Source: an uncultured Elusimicrobia bacterium (GTDB taxonomy: Bacteria > Elusimicrobiota > Endomicrobiia > Endomicrobiales > Endomicrobiaceae). From it: 23,236 nucleotides of DNA. The position numbers and the translations under genes were made by a program. Below are positions 1-4,450 of the stretch, piece after piece (position 1 is the stretch's first letter; the number at the start of each line of letters is the position of its first letter). The stretch lies in contig CALGGE010000105.1 in NCBI GenBank assembly GCA_937916125.1, forward strand, positions 1-23,236, in the 5' to 3' direction. The notes below the pieces were generated by a model, which made no database searches, was not told where the DNA came from, and saw only the letters and a program-made list of their open reading frames with translations.

Positions 1-55
1 AGCTTAACAATTTGGATTGCGGAGCAAGTCTGCAATGAAAGAAAACGGCAATAAA
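1..55 (+). repeat. Left arm of 55-nt perfect inverted repeat (5' region of pilin 1)
   Basis: These 55 bases match the reverse complement of 2735-2789 exactly. Each arm sits directly upstream of a pilin gene reading away from it (75-509 on + and 2289-2714 on -). Similarity continues past the arm through the ribosome-binding site and the first part of each pilin gene. The repeat may extend left of the window, which begins inside it. Confidence 0.9.
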
Positions 56-74
56 TTAAAAAAGGAGAAGAATT

Positions 75-509
75 ATGAAAAGAAAATTAAAAGGGTTCAC
101 GTTGGTGGAATTGGTAATCACAATCGCCATTGTGATTATTCTGTCGGTAATTTCAGTACCAATCTATAGAGGGTATGTAGATAAGGCAAAAATGAGTGAA
201 GGATATGCATTATTGGGAACTATACTTTCTGCACAAAAATCCTATTATTCAGAGCATGGAAATTTTTATTCGTGGCCGGGCTATTGGACTGAGTATAACA
301 CGGTATTAGGTATTGATGCTCGAGGAAACAAATATTTTACATTTTTTAATGCTGGAGTTGCATTTGCTGATAAAGACCAAGATTTGAAGTATTTTTTTTA
401 TGCTGAAGTTAGGAAGCCGAATGAATTGAGAAACGTTAGCGGAAAATCTAATATTGCACTATTTTACAATATTACAGAAGGTTCTACATTAAGAGAAAGC
501 TATAGTTAA
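75..509 (+). CDS. Type IV pilin-like protein, copy 1 (144 aa)
   Basis: Seen: the protein begins MKRKLKG followed by FTLVELVITIAIVIILSV, a class III (type IV prepilin) leader with cleavage expected after Gly7, Phe as mature residue 1 and Glu at mature position 5. One N-terminal hydrophobic helix (about residues 8-30) is followed by a short globular domain. The start is fixed by AGGAGAAGAATT just before ATG. The family feature DARGNKYFT (near residue 81) and a C-terminal YNIT-x-G-x-T are shared with the copies at 949-1401 and 2289-2714, while the segment around residues 55-75 and the C-terminal third differ. Known: such proteins are processed by a PilD-type peptidase and assembled into type IV pili or type II secretion pseudopili. 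No assembly gene is present here, so the protein must rely on machinery elsewhere. A hairpin and a terminator follow the stop codon. Confidence 0.93.
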   Translation: MKRKLKGFTLVELVITIAIVIILSVISVPIYRGYVDKAKMSEGYALLGTILSAQKSYYSEHGNFYSWPGYWTEYNTVLGIDARGNKYFTFFNAGVAFADKDQDLKYFFYAEVRKPNELRNVSGKSNIALFYNITEGSTLRESYS

Positions 510-541
510 AAATTTGCGACAATAAAAAAATTAAAATTTTC

Positions 542-564
542 AGACTAAAACATAGCATTAGTCT
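542..564 (+). other. Hairpin H1 of a three-member family sharing one loop
   Basis: Stem AGACTAA/TTAGTCT (7 bp, perfect) with loop AACATAGCA, 32 nt after the stop of pilin 1. The same loop, with different but still perfectly paired stems, occurs at 1672-1694 and 2231-2253 on the minus strand. Stem changes with preserved pairing suggest selection on structure. Possible roles are an RNA protein-binding site, a 3' processing element, or a folded single-strand recombination site; the sequence does not decide between these. Confidence 0.75.
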
Positions 565-568
565 AACA

Positions 569-609
569 AAAAAACACAGACGGAAGACTTTGTTCTGTCT
601 GTGTTTTTT
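569..609 (+). terminator. Intrinsic terminator after pilin 1
   Basis: A 13-bp perfect stem runs from 569-581 (A-rich, ending CACAGAC) to 597-609 (GTCTGTG then a T run) with a 15-nt loop. The A tract on the left and T tract on the right make it a plausible bidirectional terminator. It would stop transcripts of pilin 1, and from the other side any transcript reading through from pilin 2. Confidence 0.85.
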
Positions 610-730
610 CTCTACAAATATTTCTTTTTTACCGCAATATTTCCAAACTTTATTATCTCATTTGGTACAATGAAGTTTTAATTTTTTTCATAAACATTTC
701 ATTATAATATCATTATAAAAAACCGTCTCT

Positions 731-748
731 ATACTTCTGTAGAAGTAT
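731..748. promoter_or_regulatory. 18-bp dyad, possible operator or recombination core
   Basis: ATACTTCT and AGAAGTAT form perfect 8-bp arms around a 2-bp centre. There is no T tract, so it is not a standard terminator. It lies 35 bp before the two direct repeats at 784 and 817. Binding by a dimeric protein is an inference from symmetry only. Confidence 0.45.
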
Positions 749-783
749 GTCATACAAAAGAAATGTGTTTGCGTGCAAAACTA

Positions 784-841
784 CACTTTTTCGGTTGAAA
801 AAATGTAACATATACGCACTTTTTTGATTGAAAAAATGTAA
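784..841. repeat. Two 25-nt direct repeats spaced 33 bp
   Basis: Copies at 784-808 and 817-841 agree at 23 of 25 positions. Both begin CACTTTTT and end TTGAAAAAATGTAA. Each copy can also form a weak hairpin (TTTTTC/GAAAAA type). The 33-bp start-to-start distance is close to three helical turns, so the copies would face the same side of the DNA. They lie in a gene-free region and may be protein-binding sites. Confidence 0.7.
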
Positions 842-948
842 AATTTGTGTAAGAACATCTCTTGCCGACTACAAAAAACTGATAATCTCTACGATATCCC
901 ATTATACATGATAGAAAGTTTAGAAAATATTTTTAACAAATTTAATGG

Positions 949-1401
949 TTAGTCTATATAATTCATATCGGGTCTTTCTAAAATAGTTGCACCTGAAGTT
1001 ATATTATATACTATTTTTAAAATAGAATTTTCATTATCTATTAAATCTTTTGGTTTTAGTACGCTTGCCGTAAAAAGGGTGTTAACATAAGCATTGTTTG
1101 GATTAACATTAAAAAGTGTAAAATATTTATTTCCTCTTGCATCAACACCAAGAACTTCTTCATTACAAGTCCAGTGGTTATTTCCCGAACTGCTGAAATT
1201 ATCATCCAAAAACTTTCCGTATTCGGAAAAATAATTTTTTTGAGCAGACAGAAGTAAACCGAGCAAGGCATAACCTTCAGCCATTTTGGCTTTTCTTGTA
1301 TATCCTTGATAAATAGGAACGGATACCACCGACAAAATGATAACGATAGCGATAGTAATTACCAACTCTACCAATGTAAAACCTTTTAATTTTCTTTTCA
1401 T
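949..1401 (-). CDS. Type IV pilin-like protein, copy 2 (150 aa)
   Basis: Seen: MKRKLKG then FTLVELVITIAIVIILSVVS, the prepilin leader and first helix, followed by a body with WTCNEEVLGVDARGNKYFT and a C-terminal YNITSGAT. The start at 1401 is chosen because AAGGAGAAGAATT precedes this ATG and the leader matches the two other copies. An open extension upstream to 1458 runs through repeat-related sequence and would spoil the leader. The gene is convergent with pilin 1. Compared with copy 1, the N-terminal 50 residues are nearly the same, while the middle (residues 55-75) and the end differ, as expected for a variable surface-exposed part. A micro-ORF (1541-1600) and the heptamer array lie just upstream on the same strand. 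Confidence 0.92.
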   Translation of the reverse strand: MKRKLKGFTLVELVITIAIVIILSVVSVPIYQGYTRKAKMAEGYALLGLLLSAQKNYFSEYGKFLDDNFSSSGNNHWTCNEEVLGVDARGNKYFTLFNVNPNNAYVNTLFTASVLKPKDLIDNENSILKIVYNITSGATILERPDMNYID

Positions 1402-1454
1402 AATTCTTCTCCTTGTTTTAATTTGTTTTATACACTTTCTTTCTTCTGCCGTAT

Positions 1455-1580
1455 CCATTGCCGTTGTCGTTTATTGTACATTGTACATTGTACATTGTAC
1501 ATCATACATTGTACATTGCCGTTTTCAACTCTTCAACTTTTCAACTGTCGTTGCCGTTGTCGTTCATTGTACATTTTTGT
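1455..1580. repeat. Dispersed repeat, copy A
   Basis: Composite of ATTGCCGTTGTCG-like, ATTGTAC-heptamer and TTCAACTCTTCAACTTTTC-like blocks, followed by a second TTGCCGTTGTCGTTCATT. The same blocks recur near 3018-3095, 18599-18823 and 20722-20801. Copy A lies between pilin 2 and the divergent XRE gene and overlaps most of the micro-ORF at 1541-1600. Confidence 0.8.
1473..1514. repeat. Tandem heptamer array (ATTGTAC)
   Basis: Six head-to-tail 7-bp units start at 1473, 1480, 1487, 1494, 1501 and 1508. Five are exactly ATTGTAC and the fifth is ATCATAC. A seventh degenerate unit (ATTGCCG) follows. Units of 7 bp invite slipped-strand length change. The array lies about 70 bp upstream of the pilin 2 start, inside the likely transcribed leader. 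Confidence 0.92.
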
Positions 1581-1600
1581 TGCTTTTCAAGAATTTTCAT
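1541..1600 (-). CDS. Micro-ORF 1 upstream of pilin 2 (19 aa)
   Basis: Reads MKILEKQQKCTMNDNGNDS then TGA. An AAGGAG sequence precedes the ATG at good distance. A homologous micro-ORF with its own ribosome-binding site lies at 3064-3117, also upstream of a pilin gene. The second half (from CTMN) is encoded by the dispersed repeat in the same frame as the last codons of lpdA. It could be a leader peptide or the truncated start of a former gene. Too short for a family assignment. Confidence 0.4.
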   Translation of the reverse strand: MKILEKQQKCTMNDNGNDS

Positions 1601-1670
1601 AACTTTACTCCTTTATTTATTTTTTGTATAATAAGCCGAGAGATAAATATCTTGTCATTTTATCCTTTTC

Positions 1671-1695
1671 CAGATTAATGCTATGTGTTAATCTG
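1671..1695 (-). other. Hairpin H2 with the shared loop
   Basis: On the minus strand the core stem is AGATTAA/TTAATCT (8 bp with the outer C-G) around loop CACATAGCA, which differs from H1 and H3 only in its first base. A TATAAT sits at 1711-1716 on the minus strand without a clear -35. If used, H2 would be at the very 5' end of the pilin 2 transcript, so this copy is not acting as a simple 3' terminator. Confidence 0.72.
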
Positions 1696-1742
1696 TTTTA
1701 TCGGGATTTTATTATATTGTGCCCGCTCGGCATGATTTAAAA

Positions 1743-1784
1743 TATAATATATTGTTCATATATATGAATTTTAGTTCATATATT
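1743..1784 (+). promoter_or_regulatory. Likely promoter/operator of the XRE gene
   Basis: A TATAAT at 1743-1748 is followed by a perfect 14-bp palindrome TTCATATATATGAA at 1755-1768. GTTCATATAT recurs at 1754 and 1774, 20 bp apart, about two helical turns. Small XRE repressors often bind such dyads and repress themselves; that is inference here. No good -35 is visible. Confidence 0.45.
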
Positions 1785-1834
1785 TTAATATATTTTATTC
1801 GTAAAGTCAAGGGAAAAATATTTAGGGAGTTTTT

Positions 1835-2221
1835 ATGAAATCTGACAAAAATTATTTTGCAGTTCAATTAAGAAATATTATGTTTAAAAAAAATATTACT
1901 CAGACCGATTTGGCAAAAAAACTTGGAGTAACACAGACGATGATTAGTCATTGGATTAGCGGAGACAGAAATCCAACACTTAATTCTCTTGAAAAAATTT
2001 CAAAAGCATTAAATATTCCGATATCGTATTTAACCGAAGATAATGAATATAATAAAAATCAAAAAAATATAAATAAAGAATTTACGGATAGTTTTATATT
2101 GAAATTTATTGAAGAAAAGACAAAAAGGTATGATACTGAAATCAATTATTTAAAAGATAAAATAAAAACTCTTGAAGACAAGATTAAATTTTTAGAAAAA
2201 AATTCAAAAAAACATTATTAG
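1835..2221 (+). CDS. XRE-family helix-turn-helix regulator (128 aa)
   Basis: Seen: residues 8-66 form a Cro/CI-type HTH, with QTDLAKKLGVTQTMISHWIS as the recognition region and the typical LEKISKALNIPISYL end of the domain. Residues 85-125 are lysine- and glutamate-rich with heptad-like spacing, so a coiled-coil dimerisation tail is likely. A GGGAG ribosome-binding site precedes ATG. There is no phage CI peptidase domain. The gene is divergent from pilin 2 and convergent with pilin 3, and is bracketed by hairpins H2 and H3. It is the only regulator in the pilin locus, so control of the pilins, of the recombinase, or of itself is plausible. Its targets cannot be read from sequence alone. Confidence 0.9.
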   Translation: MKSDKNYFAVQLRNIMFKKNITQTDLAKKLGVTQTMISHWISGDRNPTLNSLEKISKALNIPISYLTEDNEYNKNQKNINKEFTDSFILKFIEEKTKRYDTEINYLKDKIKTLEDKIKFLEKNSKKHY

Positions 2222-2230
2222 CAAAAAGCA

Positions 2231-2253
2231 GGACGGTTGCTATGTTACCGTCC
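2231..2253 (-). other. Hairpin H3 with the shared loop
   Basis: On the minus strand the stem is GGACGGT/ACCGTCC around loop AACATAGCA, identical to the H1 loop. It begins 36 nt after the stop of pilin 3, matching the place of H1 after pilin 1, and is followed by TGCTTTTTG, so it could also end transcription. The stem differs from H1 at five of seven base pairs, yet all pairs are kept. Confidence 0.75.
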
Positions 2254-2288
2254 CACCCGATTAGGAACATTATTGTATCCTAAATTTT

Positions 2289-2714
2289 TTAACCTTTAAT
2301 TTCTCTAATAGTTACTCCTGTAGTTATATTATACCACATTGATAAATATTTAAATTCATTACTTATTGCTTCCTCCGGCTTGGGTATATAAGCCTGAAAA
2401 TAAAATTTTTCGTCTCCCGGATCGCCCGGTTGCATCCATGTGAAATATTTATTTCCTCTGGCATCTATTCCTAATACTGTTTCGTTACATGTCCAAACAC
2501 CGCTCATTTCCTGTTCACGTAAAAAATTCCCATATTCAGAAAAATATGCCTTTTGTGCGGAAAGTATTTGCCCTAATAAAGCATATCCTTCAGACATTAT
2601 TGCCTTGTTAACATACCCTCTGTAGATAGGAACAGAAATTACCGACAGAATAATCACGATGGCAATAGTGATTACAAGTTCTACCAACGTAAAACCTTTT
2701 AATTTTCTTTCCAT
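2289..2714 (-). CDS. Type IV pilin-like protein, copy 3 (141 aa)
   Basis: Seen: MERKLKG then FTLVELVITIAIVIILSVIS, the prepilin leader with Gly7 before the cleavage site and Glu at mature position 5. The body has WTCNETVLGIDARGNKYFT and ends with YNITTGVTIREIKG. The start is fixed by AAGGAGAAGAATT before ATG. The first 50 residues nearly match copies 1 and 2; the central loop (residues 60-75) and residues 90-125 do not. Its 5' untranslated region is the inverted copy of that of pilin 1. Upstream on the same strand lie the micro-ORF at 3064-3117, a structured RNA region and a strong promoter at 3418-3446, so this copy has the clearest expression signals of the two minus-strand pilins. Confidence 0.93.
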   Translation of the reverse strand: MERKLKGFTLVELVITIAIVIILSVISVPIYRGYVNKAIMSEGYALLGQILSAQKAYFSEYGNFLREQEMSGVWTCNETVLGIDARGNKYFTWMQPGDPGDEKFYFQAYIPKPEEAISNEFKYLSMWYNITTGVTIREIKG

Positions 2715-2734
2715 AATTCTTCTCCTTGTTTTAG

Positions 2735-2789
2735 TTTATTGCCGTTTTCTTTCATTGCAGACTTGCTCCGCAATCCAAATTGTTAAGCT
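2735..2789 (-). repeat. Right arm of 55-nt perfect inverted repeat (5' region of pilin 3)
   Basis: Exact reverse complement of positions 1-55. With the similar pilin 5' ends, the homologous arms run for roughly 250 nt on each side. Recombination between the arms would invert the segment holding pilin 2 and the XRE gene and exchange the bodies of pilins 1 and 3. Confidence 0.9.
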
Positions 2790-2840
2790 GTTGTCGCAAA
2801 AAGGCAATCATGTTTTCGTTTGCTCAATCGCCATTCACTT

Positions 2841-2968
2841 CAATTTTTGAGACCTACGCTTAACTAACTTTCCCTAACTACCTAAGGAACACGGGAAAGT
2901 GTCGAACAAAAAGCGTGCCCTTCGGGAAAAAACTTTTGCCGTTAATCAGTTTTTTGTCTCAAAAATTG
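2841..2968. repeat. 13-bp perfect inverted repeat enclosing about 100 bp
   Basis: CAATTTTTGAGAC (2841-2853) and its exact complement GTCTCAAAAATTG (2956-2968) bracket a gene-free segment with a small CCC-TTC-GGG hairpin. It lies in the likely leader of pilin 3. It may be the end pair of a small non-autonomous element or a long-range RNA stem. No target duplication was recognised. Confidence 0.5.
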
Positions 2969-3017
2969 TTCGTTCATAGACGGCTACAGGCTGCTCTCGA
3001 ACATATTCCCTTTTTGC

Positions 3018-3095
3018 TCCGTTTGCCGTTCTCAACTTTTCAACTATTCAACTCTTCAACTTTTCAACTGTTGTTGCCATTCATTGTACATTTTT
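3018..3095. repeat. Dispersed repeat, copy B
   Basis: Contains three TTCAAC-type units (CAACTTTTCAACTATTCAAC and similar) followed by TGTTGTTGCCATTCATTGTAC. Closely related to copy A at 1523-1575 and in the same place relative to a micro-ORF and a pilin gene. Confidence 0.8.
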
Positions 3096-3117
3096 GTTGC
3101 TTTTCAAGGTTTTTCAT
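3064..3117 (-). CDS. Micro-ORF 2 upstream of pilin 3 (17 aa)
   Basis: Reads MKNLEKQQKCTMNGNNS then TGA, with AAAAAGGAG ahead of the ATG. It is homologous to the 19-aa micro-ORF at 1541-1600 (MK-x-LEKQQKCTMN shared). Both occupy the leader of a pilin transcript. The end of the peptide is repeat-encoded. It may be a leader peptide, a remnant, or translated without function. Confidence 0.4.
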   Translation of the reverse strand: MKNLEKQQKCTMNGNNS

Positions 3118-3189
3118 AGCATTTCTCCTTTTTGATTTTTTTTTCTTTTTGGATTTTGCGAAAGGAGAGAATTTTGTGTAGAGCAAAAT

Positions 3190-3410
3190 GAAAAGCGACC
3201 GGTTATAACAGAGGAAACCATTACAACCAGCCGCTGACTTTCGCCCCATAACGGGCGAAAGATAAAATTATAGAAATAAATCAGCATAGCCTCTGACTTA
3301 TTTTTATATGTCTTCAAGCGACTGTTTTTGGAGTTTCCTCTGCATTTGCTTTTTACACAAATGGGTTCTGCCTTCCGCAGAACATCCAAAAACATTCAAT
3401 ATTAAGTTTA
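3190..3410 (-). ncRNA. Predicted structured leader RNA with pseudoknot, family unknown
   Basis: Transcript direction is minus, just downstream of the promoter at 3418-3446. Helices seen by eye (plus coordinates): an outer 10-bp stem 3323-3332/3385-3394 encloses hairpins 3365-3371/3377-3383 (7 bp, 5-nt loop) and 3343-3348/3358-3363 (6 bp), making a three-way junction. Then come an 11-bp hairpin 3274-3284/3293-3303, a 9-bp hairpin 3238-3246/3253-3261 and an 8-bp hairpin 3201-3208/3221-3228. The last loop contains a 10-nt stretch (3209-3218) exactly complementary to the unpaired junction segment 3333-3342, which would form a pseudoknot. I compared it mentally with RNase P, 6S, tmRNA, SRP and common riboswitches and found no match. 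No coding alternative looks convincing. Confidence 0.55.
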
Positions 3411-3417
3411 CGGACAT

Positions 3418-3446
3418 ATTATACCACAGATTAAAAATTTTATCAA
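3418..3446 (-). promoter_or_regulatory. Sigma-70-type promoter for the leader RNA and pilin 3
   Basis: On the minus strand TTGATA (3441-3446), a 17-nt spacer and a perfect TATAAT (3418-3423). Transcription would start near 3410-3412, directly before the structured region. It is divergent from the recombinase gene. Confidence 0.75.
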
Positions 3447-3563
3447 TAAAAAATTTTATTTTTATAAGTGCAAATATAAAAAGTTATTATCTTATGATTT
3501 GTAAAAGTTTATAATAATTATATACCAACAAAAATATACAATTAATCAAAACGGGAGATTATT

Positions 3564-4439
3564 ATGAGACAAAATAAAAAAACAAACTTTAATACTTTTT
3601 TATGGAAAGATTTTTGTAAGAAATTTATGAATTATTCACGGTTCAGCAAAGCTGCTCCTGAAGCCGACGAAAGAGTTATTAAAGCGTTAAACAGAATATT
3701 AAAACCGAAATTTTTTAAAGATTTATCGTCGGATAATATAAGAAAATATATTACATACAGAAAAAATATTGAAGGGCTGAAAGACAATTCCCTAAACAGA
3801 GATTTGCACACAATAAAATCCATGTGGAAATTCGCCCTAACGGAAATTTTTAATGAAAATATAAAAAATCAGGCATCTTTGATAAAAGATATCCCTACGG
3901 AAAAACTAACAAAAAATAATTTTTTTACGAAAGAAGAAGTTAACAAAATTTTATTCTCAAAAAGCATTTCTACGATAAAAATCTGCTGTTATTTAATGTT
4001 ATATTTAGGCTTGCGACTTAAAGAAGCCTGCTGTCTTGAGTGGAGACATTTGATATTGGATAAAAATATCGTAATGATTTATCCGCACAAAACAAAAAGA
4101 TCTAACCCTTCTCCAAAAGCAATTCCTGTCAATAACAAACTAAAAAAATTTTTGCTGACTTTAAAAAACAAAACAAAATACGTGATAGGGAAAGAAATTG
4201 TTACAAGAAAACAATTGAATTATTTTGACAGTATCATCAACAAACATCTCAGAAAACTGAAAGTTTCTGGAACTGCTCACACATGCAGGCATACTTTTAT
4301 AAGCCATTTGATAATGAAAGGTGTTGACGGTTCGGTAGTAAGAAGATGGGCGAGAATAAAAAACGACGAAATTCTTCAGGCGTATTTACACTTAAGCCCG
4401 AAATTTACGACAGACACAATAAATCTGTTGCCTTATTGA
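3564..4439 (+). CDS. Tyrosine recombinase / integrase (291 aa)
   Basis: Seen: an N-terminal SAM-like core-binding region (about 10-105) is followed by a catalytic domain (about 120-280). Catalytic residues: Arg151 in LGLRLKEA, a Lys at 176-178 in HKTK, His239 and Arg242 in HTCRHTF, and the nucleophile Tyr274 in AYLHLSPK. The usual second His/Trp, nine residues before the Tyr, is not obvious; Trp262 and Arg264 (RRWARI) lie nearby. GGGAGA precedes the ATG. Known: such enzymes cut and rejoin DNA at paired sites, in phage integration, Xer resolution, integrons and inversion shufflons. No phage or conjugation genes are next to it; the neighbours are the pilin cassettes. It converges on the hydrogenase gene with an 11-nt gap. 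Its target sites are unknown. Confidence 0.9.
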   Translation: MRQNKKTNFNTFLWKDFCKKFMNYSRFSKAAPEADERVIKALNRILKPKFFKDLSSDNIRKYITYRKNIEGLKDNSLNRDLHTIKSMWKFALTEIFNENIKNQASLIKDIPTEKLTKNNFFTKEEVNKILFSKSISTIKICCYLMLYLGLRLKEACCLEWRHLILDKNIVMIYPHKTKRSNPSPKAIPVNNKLKKFLLTLKNKTKYVIGKEIVTRKQLNYFDSIINKHLRKLKVSGTAHTCRHTFISHLIMKGVDGSVVRRWARIKNDEILQAYLHLSPKFTTDTINLLPY

Positions 4440-4450
4440 AAAATATTATT

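Larger units (their letters stand above)
510..948. other. Intergenic region between the 3' ends of pilins 1 and 2
   Basis: This 439-nt AT-rich stretch lies between two convergent pilin genes. I see no convincing coding sequence. It holds a stem-loop at 542-564, an intrinsic terminator at 569-609, an 18-bp dyad at 731-748 and two 25-nt direct repeats at 784-808 and 817-841. A TATAAT-like sequence near 700-715 could be a -10 box, but no good -35 partner is visible. Confidence 0.7.

Noticed and set aside
1402..1458. Pilin 2 extension to 1458
   Set aside because: It would add 19 residues before the class III leader; the ATG at 1401 has the same ribosome-binding site as the other pilins.
1473..1514. 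CRISPR array
   Set aside because: 7-bp units with no spacers and no cas genes nearby.
1337..1678. 113-aa plus-strand ORF across the heptamer repeat
   Set aside because: It is antisense to pilin 2 and then runs through low-complexity repeats; no start signal.
3114..3395. 93-aa minus-strand ORF through the structured RNA region
   Set aside because: No ribosome-binding site at its start and no recognisable domain; the stretch is better explained by RNA helices and a micro-ORF.
3190..3410. RNase P RNA (a GAGGAAACTCC segment resembles the conserved GAGGAAAGTCC)
   Set aside because: One key base differs, the region is far too short, the order of the 5' and 3' motifs is wrong, and other conserved blocks are missing.
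1..4439. Diversity-generating retroelement or integron in the strict sense
   Set aside because: No reverse transcriptase or template/variable repeat pair is visible. The hairpins lack the core-site sequences and bulged bases of classical attC sites, and the recombinase lacks an obvious integron-specific insertion.
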